A stretch of 50,000 nucleotides of DNA from Chromera velia (GCA_018398765.1 JAHBMJ010005750.1:1-50000); one strand, 5' to 3'; counted from the first letter of the stretch, positions 38,955-50,000 are shown. The notes: generated from the sequence alone by a model not told the origin. Made by a program: numbers and translations.

Positions 38955-39101
38955 ACCCCCCCTTAATTAATTTAGGAATATATTCCTGATTATATTACTT
39001 TTGAAGTGAGTAACTAGTGAATAAATATATTCCATGATTAAACACCTTTGATGTTTGTTTGTAAATCAATGTAAACAGTAGCAAGTCTTAGTAGTGGCAA
39101 G

Positions 39102-39123
39102 TTTAGGATTAGGATTAGGATTA
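39102..39123. repeat. Short telomere-like TTAGGA repeat
   Basis: Reads TTTAGGATTAGGATTAGGAT, about three and a half units of TTAGGA. It is close to but not the same as the TTTAGGG plant/algal telomere unit. Too short to mean a chromosome end. Confidence 0.6.
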
Positions 39124-39948
39124 TTTTAATTAATAGATATATAACTAGAGTTATAACGCCGGCGTTTATGTAGTATGTACCTAGGTATTAGACCTAGGTA
39201 TATACCTCGATATGTACTCTCAATCAGAATTGGATTTACGTTTAATCATCGGTGCAAGCCGATACCTGGCAGTGGACCGCGGGGATTCGATCCCGGAACA
39301 TAAAATCCTATCCTATCGTATCCTAATAAATACACATATAGGCACGTCCTTTCTGTGACGCGTTTGCTTTGAGGTGCAAAGCTGATAACACTAGCGCTAG
39401 CACTAGCTAGCACTACCATCGTCTAACAATGAAAATAACTTAGACAATGATATATATAGATAAGATAATGGTGATAGTGAATAAAGATCTAGCTAGATAA
39501 AGATAATTTAGAAGACAATACCCTAGAGAATACCATTATATACCTATAGTATTCATATAATGACGCATTAATTAATTTTTTGCATCAAATAGTTGGTTCA
39601 TGCAAGCTTATCAAAGCTAAGTTGAAAGCTTGTTAAAATACTAGTTAAAGTACTGCCAGTGCCAGTCTCAATGTCAAATTAATTATTATACTAAGCTTGA
39701 TTAGTATAAAACTCTAGATTTAACTGTATTCCCTAATAGTGTGTTCCACCGCTAGTTCATTGTAGTTAATTCATATTGAGTTCAAGTTTTTATCCCACCT
39801 TGCATGATGCATCCCCTAGTGCATCCCACTCATGTACGAGTCAGTGAGATGAAATCTAGTGCGATGTCAATGTTTACATATACGTATGAACACATGTAAT
39901 ATTCGTATATATGCACCATCATTCACAAGACTCGATCTCTGCAAAAAA

Positions 39949-42900
39949 TCATGGAACGTTGGCCCACGTGTGTAGTTCTTCCATTATTACCTCACTGAGA
40001 GTGCTCGTTACTCTTTCTGGACTGCCAGCCCTCTCCTGCGCCGTAGGGTGAGCTCCCATCTCTCCGGTATCCCCTGTTCGCATACCACAATCTTGATGAG
40101 TTGCAGAACGAGGCAGGGCCGCCAGTCTGACAGTATTTGAAGGAGTGGAGGGGACGGACCCTCCGTCGTTTCCGTCCTCGTGTTCGGATCTGTCAAGCTT
40201 CTCTCTCTCTCCCCCGCTGCGCGCAACCCTTTTGAATGCCCCCGAATTCGGGCCATCAGAGAGAAGAAGACAGCCACCCTCCGCAGGAACGTCCGAGAAA
40301 ACCTCTTCTGCTCCAAAAGTACCCTGTCTGTGACAACCTTGACCTTGCTGCCGTTCGGCCCTTCCCCTCCTATCCGATTCCCTGCAAACGTGGATTTCTC
40401 TGTACTCCCTCACAAAGAGGGGGGGGGGAGAGATGCATGAAGAAGTGGACTTTTCAAAAAGAAAAAGGAGACTGAAGAGAGAAATGAACCAAGAGCCAGA
40501 GAAAAAATGACAGCGGGGCAGCTGGCTGGGTGAGCGACAAACGAAGAACAAACAACAAATTCAACCAGTCCGCTCTCAAGCTAGAACGACGGATCAACAG
40601 CACATTTCATCGATCATGTAGGTAACCGTCCGATTGTGATTCAATAACTCACTTTTCATTTAATTCCGCAGACCGAGGGCTCCCTTCGGGCCGACAGAGA
40701 GAAATTGGGACCCGGTCTACAGGGAGATCGGGTTCTCCAGCCCCCGTCTCTCGTCTCTCATCTCGGAAGCCCCCCCCTCGCGTGATTTCTTTTTCCTTTT
40801 TCTTTCTCTCTCGCTTTCTTTTCGTGCATGCAAAGAGGAAGCGTGTAAGGGTCAGCAGGAGGCCGAGACCGGAGAGAGCAGTACCGACGATAAGAGTGAG
40901 TACGGCCTTCCCATGAGGGACAAGGAGAAAGAAGAGGAGTTTGAGGAATAACTGAGGTGCTTCCTCCACGAGAACAGAGACTGCCGACTCGAAAAAGACC
41001 AAGGACTCGACCTGATCGACATGAGACCCTGACGACTCCTCTGCTTCTCTCTCTCATCTGCCCGCATTCTCTCCTCACACTTTTTGCAGCCTGTGCTTGC
41101 CTGAGATTCTGAGTGAACAATCGACATCCCACGACTGCTTTCGACCTGCAACGCAAAAGGTGGGTGTACAAGTGAAAAGAGTTGAGGAAAGAGCCGTGCA
41201 AAGTCTCTCGAAGAGAAGACATGCCTCTGCCACGGCCATGGAGGAAGGGAAGAAAAGGAAATTACGCGAAGAACCATCAGGAATTCCACAAGCAAGCAAA
41301 CGATAAAAAGAAATGAACATGCAGTCAAGATCAAGTGCCGCTCATTCATGACGGACCTTCCTCGAATCCTTCCACACAAAACGCGAACACCCTCTCTTTT
41401 CCTCATCGAGACCCGGTCCAGCCTTCGTGTTTTCTCCCTTTCCCCCGCCCCTACCGGCGTCGATAGGGAAATCAGAGTTTCGTTCTCCTTTTAGCCCGTC
41501 CTCGTCTCCCTCAACCTCTTTCCCGACCCCGTCGCTCCTGGAAAGCTTCATCGACAGCACGCGCACACCAAACAGATTCGACGTCGCCAATGCGGCAAAA
41601 CGAAGGGATAGAAGGCCCAGCATGAAAAGAACAGCCGCTCCCGCTTGTTGGTGTACCTCTGCCCACCACTTCTGCTCCCTCAGATAACGTCTGTGGAACC
41701 GCTTCAGCGTGTAAGCGTTGAACAGCACAACGACGGCTGCGTGCAGGAGGAGAACGGCAAAGAACCCAATGCCCTGCTTCAGCCCGCTCGACGCTGCTGC
41801 CCCTACCAGGACGAGGAGCACGAGGTCCGTGTAGATGTTATTCACCTGGAGGATCGCACCCAGCACGGGCATAATCTGCATCTCCCACTCCCTCCACTCT
41901 ACCTTGCACATCGGCACGAGCACCATGAGGACCAACGAGAGGAGAATCAGAAAGCCGAGGAGGGAATACTGCAGAGAATCAAATAGAACAACACATTGAC
42001 GTGCCGCACTGCCAGCATGCTTTTGTTCTTTCTTAAGACGAATGACACAGAAATGCAAACATGGATTGACAAACCTCAGACACGCAGAACCGCAAAACCA
42101 AAGAGTCAAGGCGACAAAGGCGAGAAACAATCCGTGCACAAATGTCGGAATCGGACCCTGAAAGGAGAAGAGAGATGCAGGTATAGCCACAAGACAAGGG
42201 ACTAGGAAATCAGAGGAAGAAAATCAACTTTCCTGGCCGGCCAACGCACCTGCACGATGATGCCCTTGTTGTCGAGTTGCGTCAGGACGGAGTCCATCAG
42301 CCGTCGCCACTCGGGAGGAGCGATGCACAACTCATCAGAACTTCCCTGCAGTTCAAATTGCGTTCTTTCTTGTGCAAACAAGACAGTCTGAAAAAACGCT
42401 GCTTCCTTTTCTTCCTTCCTTCCCCCCCTTCAGACAGGTATCAGAGAGAGAAGTGGCAGCGAACGAAACAGGGGGGGAAACAAATGCGGGGCAAACAAAG
42501 AGGTAGGTGAAAACAGTCAGACAAGTAAGACTGGAAGGGAGGGAAACAGACAGACGAACCTACAGCCAGATCTCTCCGCGCCCATGCCCCCCACTGACCC
42601 TCGACCAGAACCCCGGATTCTTATCTTTGCACTCCAACGGAGCCACGCACTGAATCCTCCCGCTCTTGCAGTCATCGAATGTTCTCCCACCCCTGGTGTC
42701 CTCCGCGTCAAGCAGCCGTTCCACCTCCTTATTAGAGACGCCCCCCCGACCCAGACCCAGCTGGGCAAAATCCATCGCGTGCTTTCCGTCCCTGTCGAGC
42801 GCTACCAGCTGCGCCTTCCTCCGCTCTGCCGACACAGAGGGACCCAACAGAGCCCTTACTGCACCGGCTGCACCCGAACGCGCCGCCAGCATCAGGGCAG

Positions 42901-45900
42901 TGCGACCCTGCTCATCCTGCAACCGCAAAACCACGCACACGTTTTCACGCATGCAGACCCATGCATGACACAGACCAAGCCATATACACATACACAAATG
43001 CACAGACACAGAGGGAGGGAGGGAGAGAGAGTGGTGGAAAGAGAGGGCGAGCGATGGGAAGCAACACATTCTTGGCTCTGTAACTCATTTCACTGACTCG
43101 TGGTTCGAGAGTCACAGAACAGGCGCTTATGCATACAGGACTACTATGAACATGAACATAAACAAATATGCGACCTTCTCAAAAGAAAAAAAAACATACC
43201 TGAGCAGCTAGATCGACACCCCGCTCAGGTTCCACCAAACGCGAAACAAGCTCATCCAAGTCCGCAGCAGCGGCGCAGTGGAGCACCGTCCTACGTGCCA
43301 CAGGAGACGGCTCGACGTCGCCACACCTGAGGAACCCCGAAGCATGCGGAAGGCCCCCCCCCGCCAGGAGGAGGATGGCTGGAGATTGGTGGCCCCTTGA
43401 GGCTGCGAGCAGAAGAGGAGTGAGAGAACAGACGGTGTCAGGAAGAGTAGGGTCGATAGGAGTGGCCGCGTTGGGGTCTGCGTTCTCCTGGAGGAGGAAA
43501 CGAACAGTCTCGGTCAGCCCCCGGGAAGAGGCAATTTGCAAGGCGGTCCCTTGTCCGCTGTAGTTGTCCTCGATTTGATCCCTCAAAGGAAAGGGGTACT
43601 TCCCAAGAAGTGAACGGATCGCATCTCTAACGATCACGTCTGTGTCGGTCCCAGTCCCCGTCTGTGTCTTTCTCCTGATGTCTCGTGGGTCTGCATGCAG
43701 GGGCAAGAGTGCAGATCGAGAGAGAAAAATTAACAGAGGCGGAGAAGGATTGAGAGGTAACGGGGTTAAAAGGAAAGGGGGGGCAAAGAAGGGAAGGAGA
43801 GAAAGATGGCAAAGGAAAAGAGACAGCCAGAAAGACGGAACGGAAAGGCGTGGGTAAGAAAAAGGAAACAAGTCAACGCAACCTGAAAAGCTATAACTGC
43901 GTGGACAGATTGCATGACGTAAAAGCAGACCGACTGACCCTCAGACAATGAGCCAGAAGCAGCCGTCTTCTATGCGCCGTCTCGTTCTCGCCACCTCCCC
44001 ACACACCAGCAGAATCGCTCTGAGGCCGAGACTGCAACACAATGCTCCGAAGAGAGCTCTCAGGAACGTTTGGCTCTAACACAGCTGATAACACGCCTCT
44101 GCCACCGTTCTCCCACAACACCCGCAGAGCAGGGAGACTGCCCGCTCGCGCTGCCAACACCATGGGCGTCGAACCATCCGCACCCCTCCGGTTCGGTTCT
44201 GCTCCGTTCTCGAGGAGCACCTGGAGGATGTCCTCTCTCCCGCTAGAGCTCCCCAGATGCAACGCAGTCATTCCTGACCAGTCGACCGCGTCCGTCTCCA
44301 CAACTCTCCTGCTCAACAACTCCCTCACAACCGCTAACGTTCCACTGGATGCTGCAAGGTGAAGCACCGTCCAGCCCCCCTCTCCAACTGCCTCCCCGTC
44401 AGACTCCCTTGATAACAGAAATCGAACCACATCCAAATGACCCCCAGCAGCAGCTTCCAGTAGAGGCGTGCGAGAGTTTCCGTTCACAACCTCAAGCGTC
44501 TGTCTCCGAGACTCGACAACAGACGCCCCAAGCTCTCGACGCACCTCTAACTCGCTCTTCACCAACAACTTTACCACACCCAATGAACCCCCACGTGCCG
44601 CGATGTGGAGCGGCTTCTCGCGGAGTCTGTCAGTCGCCACCCCCGCAAGAGCCGCCCTCCTGTCGGAGGCGGAAAAACGTCGGAGGAGGCTCCGCAGAAC
44701 TGCAACCGTTCTCTCTTCCACTGCCACCGGCTGGTCGACAGCAAAGTGTATTGCCTGTCTACCGTCTCCATGCGTGGCTGAGAGCCCGTGAGCCCCCGCA
44801 GAAAGAAGAGCCTCAACGGCGTCGGCGTGGCCCTGCTGAGCCGCAAGCATCAGAGGCGTCACACCACTCCCCGAAATCCCCCCCTCTTCATCCGTTTCAG
44901 TTCCACCCCCACGAGCATTCAGGTCCGCTCCCACAGACTCCCTGACTAAAAATTGGATGGCAGCGGTGTTACCCTCCATCGCATCCAAATGCAAAGGCGT
45001 GAACGAAAAACTGTCACGAGCCGTCACGGCCCCCCGGTCTCGTTCAAAAAGGAACTCGAGTGTGTCTATCTGCATTCTCTCCGTCACCTGTTTGTGCAAC
45101 CTCCCGTGGGAACGAAAGGAAGGGGAAGAAGCAGAAGCACTCGCGGACGCGAGGTGAAGCGGGGTGCGCAGCAAAGGGGTCAGCGTGAAGAGAGAGTTGT
45201 CAGGAGACAAAGAAACAAAGAGACTCAACACAGACACAGAGCCAAAACGAGCAGCAACATGCAACGGAGATAGTCCATAAACATCCAAAGCCGTCAACGA
45301 TGCGTTGCCTTGACTGATCAAAACCTCAGCAGCCTCCTTGCAATTCATTTTGGCTGCACCATGCAAAGGCGTCCAGGCGAGCGTGCTGTTTTCCCTGTGG
45401 TTTCTCTTCCCCTTTACACCCGCACTAAAACCCCTCTGTAAGAGCAACTCCACCGTTTTCCCACTGTCGAAGCCGGCCACCCCGTCACGCACACACCCCC
45501 CTGCAGCCGCATGCAGCAGGCTTGCCCCATCGTAATTCAAGAACGAAGCCACATCTGCATCGCTGCCGTTCTGGAGAAGCAGAGACACAACCTCCGCTGC
45601 TCCCACCGCTGCTGCGTAAAACAGTGCAGTCTCTCCCCTCTCCTCTCTTGTTACGGGATCCACCCCCCCTACCGCGCTGACGTTCGCCCCCCGATCTAAC
45701 AGCTCTTGCACAACTCTTACATCCCCTTCCTCCGCTGCAAACATCAGCATAGTTCGCCCAGATTCAGACTCTCTCACACTTACATATTCTCGCCGTCTCT
45801 CAAAAAGCTGCAAAATCTCTGACTGATCCATCGGAAGCGCGATACTCCACGGCGTTCTCATTCGCTCGTCTTGCAGCACCATACTTGCACCCGCATTGAG

Positions 45901-48852
45901 GAGCATCTCTGCAACGTCTACCCATCCCAGGGCCGCCGCCCGGTGCAGGGGGCTCGACCCCTCATTGTCTACAGCGTCCACCAACGCTCCCCTCTCCAAC
46001 AGCAGCTGTCCTATTTCTACTCGTCCTTCGACCACAGAACGAAACAGGGGGGTTTGCTGCCGGTTATCCCGACTGTCAACAGCCGCACCCCCGTTCAGCA
46101 ATTCCCGCACAATTTCCAGATGCCCCCGCAGAGCAGCCAGATGTAATGCCGTTCTCCCTTCCTCCGTCCTGCTGTCAACAGCCGCACCCCCGTTCAACAA
46201 TTTCCGCACAATTTCCAGATGCCCCCCTGTAACAGCCAGATGTAATGCCGTTCTCCCTTCCTCCGTCCTGCTGTCAACAGCCGCACCCCCGTTCAACAAT
46301 TTCCGCACAATTTCCAGATGCCCCCCTGTAACAGCCAGATGTAATGCCGTTCTCCCTTCCTCCGTCCTGCTGTCAACAGCCGCACCCCCGTTCAACAATT
46401 TCCGCACAATTTCCAGATGCCCCCCTGTAACAGCCAGATGTAATGCCGTTCTCCCTTCCTCCGTCCTGCTGTCAACAGCCGCACCCCCGTTCAACAATTT
46501 CCGCACAATTTCCAGATGCCCCCCTGTAACAGCCAGATGTAATGCCGTTCTCCCTTCCTCCGTCCTGCTGTCAACAGCCGCACCCCCGTTCAACAATTTC
46601 CGCACAATTTCCAGATGCCCCCCTGTAACAGCCAGATGTAATGCCGTTCTCCCTTCCTCCGTCCTGCTGTCAACAGCCGCACCCCCGTTCAACAATTTCC
46701 GCACAATTTCCAGATGCCCCCCTGTAACAGCCAGATGTAATGCCGTTCTCCCTTCCTCCGTCCTGCTGTCAACAGCCGCACCCCCGTTCAGCAATTTCTG
46801 CACAATCTCCAGATGCCCCCGCAGAGCAGCCAGATGATGGAGAGCGGTTTTCTGGTCACGGTCTCTCGCCTCAGAGGCCGCACCGTTCTCAAGCAACAGC
46901 CGCACTATCTCGACATGGCCGTTCCTGGCGGCGTAGTGAAGAGGCGTTCTTTGATTCTCAAACACCCCTGACGCACGCGCGTCCACCGGAACCCCTCTTG
47001 CCAGTAGCAACCGAGCAACCGCCAACCACCCCTGCTCTGCTGCCCGGTGCAAAGGGGTCTTTTCATTCCCACTGTACCAGGGCCCGAAGAGTCGGACCGA
47101 AACATTCGCCCCCCTCAGAAGCAGCAGATGAACAACGTCCTCATGGTTGTGCTCAAAAGCCTTCGTCAGGGACGTTTCGTCGTCCTGATCCCTCGCGTCG
47201 ATGGACGCGTTCCTGTCTAACAGAAGCTCGATGACGTTGACATGGCCGCGCTCCGCAGCCCTGTGCAAGGGCGTGTTCTCCCACTGGTCCCTCGCTTCGA
47301 TGGACGCGTTCCTGTCTAACAGAAGCTCGGTGACGTTGACATGGCCGCGCTCCGCAGCCCTGTGCAAGGGCATGTTCTCCCACTGGTCCCTCGCTTCGAT
47401 GGACGCGTTCCTGTCTAACAGAAGCTCGGTGACGTTGACATGGCCGCGCTCCGCAGCCCTGTGCAAGGGCGCGTTCTCCCACTCGTCCTTCGCTTCAATG
47501 GACGCGTTCCTGTCTAACAGAAGCTCAACAACGTTCACTTGGCCGTGCTGCGCTGCCCTGTGCAAGGGCGTGTTCTCCCACTCGTCCCTCGCTTCAATGG
47601 ACGCGTTCCTGTCGAACAGAAGCTCAACAACGTTCACCTGGCCGTGCTGCGCAGCCCTGTGCAAGGACGTTTCCTCTCGACGGCCTGTCGCTTCGATAGA
47701 TGCGTTTCTGTTCAGCAAAACCCATGCACCCTCAAGCCATCCGTAAGAGCTGGCAAGGTGTAGAGGCGTGGACTCGTTTCCGTTCCTCGAGTCAACCGCA
47801 GCTCCCCTATCCAGCAACAGCTCCACAACATCCGCGTGCCCGTTAGATGCGGCCAGATGCAGCACCGTCTCCTCTTCTTCCCCTGCAGAAAATCCCCTTG
47901 CCTCTACAGACGCGCCCTGTTCCAGCAGGGACGCCACAACTGACGCGGAAACGTTAGCCCTCACCTCCCTAAAGAGCCCTTCGTCAGCATCCACGCTCTG
48001 CGACTCTCTTTGGACAAGATCATCCCGACTTGACGTGGAGACTTCCTCTCCCCTCCCTCCCCAGCAGGATCATGCTGTTCCTCCTGCACAAGTAGACGCC
48101 TTCTGGGTCTTGTCATGTTCCTCGGCCCTGTGTCTAAAGCCACTTCAACTGCAACAACAGGACGGGAAGGAGGAAAGCGCTCGTTACGGCAAAACAGAGC
48201 AAGACAAGATACCTCTTCCTTGCACAACAAGTGACCGAAAGTAAAAACAGGATCCTCGTCCTCAATATGCATGACAGAGTGAAAAGACGACAGCTCGGCA
48301 TGCAGACAGACGACGAGTGCCCCTCCGTCTCAATGTGGGCGGATATAGTCACCTGGAGAAAGACACTAGGAAAGCAATGAAATGAGCGGACACAAAAGTG
48401 CGGAAAGAACCTGAGCGTCCACACGAGCACGCGTTCCACTCAAACCGACCCGTGTCCAACTCATAAGGAGCCGTCTCCTGGACTCCTCTTTGCTCTCCCT
48501 CCTTCTCCGCCTCCTCCCCTTCCTCCCTTTCATCCTCTAGCTCCCCTCCATCCTCCAGTTGCCGTACTTCCCTTTCTCGCCCCGTTGAATCTGCCCGCCC
48601 TTCTTCCCGGCACACGACCCTCAACCAACATTCTCCCCCCAACCCCCCTCCGCACCGTCTCTCAACAACCTCAAGGCGACCCCTCTCGCAAGGAGGTAGC
48701 AACAAGCTCCTCTTCTCGCCCTCATACACCGACACAGACTCCCCCACATAAAAGCAGACTACCGGACGAGTTGAGCTGCGTGCGCAAGACGCAACAACGA
48801 CAACCAATTTGCACAACAAGAACAGCAGAAGAAGAAACCGTCTCCTGGACAT
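39949..48852 (-). CDS. Giant ankyrin-repeat membrane protein with signal peptide
   Basis: Ten proposed exons, about 2,400 residues: 48852-48411, 48328-48213, 47997-43947, 43690-43200, 42916-42599, 42345-42250, 42157-41357, 41145-41079, 41028-40653, 40381-39949. Phases agree at every junction. Least sure are the exon 3 donor (GTCTGA, or GTCAGT at 43938), a ~50-base intron at 41029-41078, and a possible extra intron in exon 7. The N-terminus is a strong signal peptide (RRFLLLLFLLCKLVVVVASC), then a Cys-bearing region, then about 40 ankyrin repeats (exons 3-5), a hydrophilic linker (exon 6), about five helices in exon 7 (for example FLAFVALTLWFCG, LVLLVLVGAAASS), two in exon 9 (LKLLFFLLVP, LTLIVGTALSGLGLLLTL) and a polar tail. 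A VEEAPQLFLKL motif recalls the E-x-x-P-Q-L of XK-related proteins, but that is weak. No pore motif is seen. The ankyrin part probably faces out of the cytoplasm, or into a compartment. Confidence 0.75.
46143..46836 (-). repeat. 99-bp tandem repeat, seven units, in the ankyrin exon
   Basis: Units begin at 46143, 46242, 46341, 46440, 46539, 46638 and 46737, exactly 99 bp apart. The inner units look identical base for base; the last one diverges. Each encodes one 33-residue ankyrin repeat (HLEIVRKLLNGGAAVDSRTE plus EGRTALHLAVTGG). The frame is kept because 99 is a multiple of three. Confidence 0.95.
47203..47697 (-). repeat. Second 99-bp repeat block, five units, in the ankyrin exon
   Basis: Units start near 47203, 47302, 47401, 47500 and 47599, again 99 bp apart but with more differences. 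Each encodes an ankyrin repeat with LLLDRNASIEARD, carrying an Asn-Ala-Ser sequon at the same place. Confidence 0.9.
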
Positions 48853-49303
48853 GTTCTATTCTTTTTCAATTTAAGAGCTTGAAAGGGTGGCTCTACAAGT
48901 CAACAACGGCGTCTTGAGTGAAGTACTCACCAGAAAGGAACCTGTACCGATCAGAAATGGAGCAGTAGAAGGGAATTGCTGTAAAAACGATTCGTATAAT
49001 AACCAATGCATGTGGCTCATTGTGGCCTTGTGTCTACGTTGTGTAGATATTAATAGTCAAGCCATGTCACGCATTGTCAAGCCGAGCTATAGGCGGATCG
49101 AGACTTGCGCGGATGTTGTTACCGGGCGCGCAGCCGTCTCCTACCTGCAGGTCTGCATGATCACAAACGGTTACCCACTCTCTGATCATTCAACATCATT
49201 CAACGATGTCGAGGTTGAGATAACTTCCCTTTCCGTCAGAAGTTAAGCGTTGGTATCTGCTTGTTGATCTGGACGAGTGCAGAAACAAAGTGGAAGAAGG
49301 AGA
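48853..49303. promoter_or_regulatory. Shared upstream region of the ankyrin and NAA50-like genes
   Basis: The two genes diverge, with 451 bases between their start codons. No clear TATA box is visible on either strand. A bidirectional promoter is the simplest reading. The 5' untranslated ends must lie here. Confidence 0.4.
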
Positions 49304-49792
49304 ATGGACGAACCTCGGGGCTATGGGGAGGAGAGGAAGGAGACGGGGCCAGAACTTCCCTTAGAATTCGGCCAGTTCACTGAAAAGAACATTGAGGTAC
49401 TCCGGAAACTCAACCTGGCCACCTTTCCAGTCAACTACCATGACACATTCTACAAAGCGCTTCCGCGTCATTTCCCATTCTGCCAGATGGGTTGGTCTCC
49501 TTTCTCTTGCTTGCAGTTTTGTCTTTCTTCTTTTACTTCTTTCACTCTCTTTTCTGTCTGTGTGAATTCTGTGTGTGCATGCATGCAGCACTTCTGAAGG
49601 ACGTCTGCATTGGAGCGATTTGTGCGAGACTGGAGCTGGCCAGTGCCGTGAATGCGCAGTTGCTCGACGAGTCTGCTGAGATGGTCAACGGAGGCGGCGT
49701 GGGAGGAGACGGGAAGAAAATTCACCCAGAGGCCTGCAGACTGTACATCATGACGCTCTCTGTGTTGCAACCGTACAGGAGAGGGAAGTCTG
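49304..49792 (+). CDS. NAA50: N-alpha-acetyltransferase 50 (NAA50-type GNAT), first two exons
   Basis: Transfers acetyl from acetyl-CoA to N-terminal Met of proteins, alone or with the NatA complex in the cytosol. Exon 1 (49304-49490) starts at ATG (MDEPRGYGEERKE). It contains LEFGQFTEKNIEVLRKLN then ATFPVNYHDTFYKAL, close to NAA50 (IELGDVTxxNIKQLKRLNxxxFPVSYNDKFYK), and ends at GTTGGT. Exon 2 (49589-49792) follows GCATGCAG, completes an Ala codon (CQM-A-LLKDVC) and gives IGAICARLE, an insertion relative to NAA50 (about 25 residues rich in Gly, Ala and Ser), then RLYIMTLSVLQPYRR, matching KRLYIMTLGCLAPYRR. The FPVxY substrate pocket and the beta4 YIMTL strand are present. Exon 2 ends at GTCAGT inside the acetyl-CoA-binding loop. 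The rest is beyond the window or in an exon I could not place. Confidence 0.88.
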
Positions 49793-50000
49793 GTCAGTCA
49801 GCTGTCTCTGGCTCTGTTCACTTTGGTGACAAAGCGCATGAACCGTTTGGAGCCTCAGAAAAATTTTCCCTGCCGCCGTCTCTTCTACTCCTCTACTCCT
49901 CAACCTCGCGGTCTGCATGCCGTCTCCGCAGATCTGGTTTGTGCGATTCTTTTCTATACACCAGTGCGCCCAACCTTAGAAAAAGGAGGGAGGGGGGATT
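49793..50000 (+). other. Intron of the NAA50-like gene, to the window end
   Basis: Begins at the GTCAGT donor. A possible acceptor TCTCCGCAG ends at 49932. The frame after it stays open to the window end but does not resemble the NAA50 C-terminal half, so I do not call it an exon. Confidence 0.5.

Larger units (their letters stand above)
38160..39948. other. AT-rich intergenic stretch
   Basis: About 1.8 kb, sharply more A/T-rich than its surroundings. It contains a 19-bp direct repeat of TATAAAAACAAATGTTTTG (first copies near 38491 and 38514), a perfect GC hairpin (38934-38954), telomere-like TTAGGA repeats (39102-39123) and CTAGGTAT inverted repeats (near 39180-39206). No gene is seen. Confidence 0.6.

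Noticed and set aside
39259-39300. tRNA-like segment with GGGATTCGATCCC
   Set aside because: It resembles a T-loop/B-box, but the arm does not pair correctly and no acceptor stem or anticodon arm can be drawn. It may be a SINE scrap.
40649-41002. Assignment of the ankyrin protein's membrane part to XK-related scramblases or TRP channels
   Set aside because: Only a short EAPQL-type motif and helix count support it; no family signature or pore motif is visible.
46143-46836. Regularly spaced repeats resembling a CRISPR array
   Set aside because: The units abut without unique spacers, the period is 99 bp, and they encode ankyrin repeats in a eukaryotic gene.
45896-46837. Long plus-strand open frame of 313 codons with repeated sequence
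   Set aside because: It is the reverse complement of the 99-bp ankyrin units; a repeat that is open in one frame stays open in another. The ankyrin frame has clear protein character.

Overview
The window is nuclear DNA of a eukaryote, most likely a chromerid alga (Chromera-like) or another photosynthetic alveolate or stramenopile with a secondary plastid. Evidence: a chlorophyll a/c-type light-harvesting protein with a bipartite leader (signal peptide followed by a Phe-initiated transit peptide), genes split by GT-AG introns, very long TG/TC microsatellites, and a large Copia-type LTR retrotransposon. The species name is inference.

Layout, left to right. (1) 38-579 (+): 3' part of a dienoyl-CoA isomerase (ECH1-like). 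(2) 2168-4257 (-): a complete two-exon gene for a secreted, probably membrane-anchored protein with two copies of a domain I do not recognise. Its intron ends in a long TG array that runs into the acceptor. (3) 5315-21001: an old, broken 15.7-kb Copia-type LTR element on the minus strand, with both LTRs (about 750 bp) and a perfect 5-bp target duplication. (4) 21139-21471 (-): 3' exon of a possible mitochondrial ribosomal protein bS21m. (5) 23573-27368 (-): a three-exon gene for a ~910-residue, mostly disordered protein with a short coiled coil. (6) 29030-29665 (-): an intronless light-harvesting gene, divergent from (7) 30345-31809 (+), a two-exon six-helix DRAM/Frag1/Sfk1-family membrane protein. 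(8) 31810-39948: about 8 kb with no recognisable gene, first low-complexity and T/TG-rich on the plus strand, then AT-rich. (9) 39949-48852 (-): a ten-exon gene for a ~2,400-residue protein with a signal peptide, about 40 ankyrin repeats (some encoded by near-perfect 99-bp tandem units) and about seven membrane helices. (10) 49304-49792 (+): the first two exons of an NAA50-type N-terminal acetyltransferase, running off the window.

The genes do not form a pathway; this is ordinary mixed nuclear gene content. What ties the region together is gene structure. Splice phases agree at nearly every proposed junction, several donors read GTCAGT, and introns carry TG (never CA) repeats on the coding strand. 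The most novel points are the ankyrin protein, which looks extracytoplasmic (signal peptide plus a periodic Asn-Ala-Ser sequon) and carries a recently amplified repeat block; the duplicated secreted domain; and the TG-rich intron ends.
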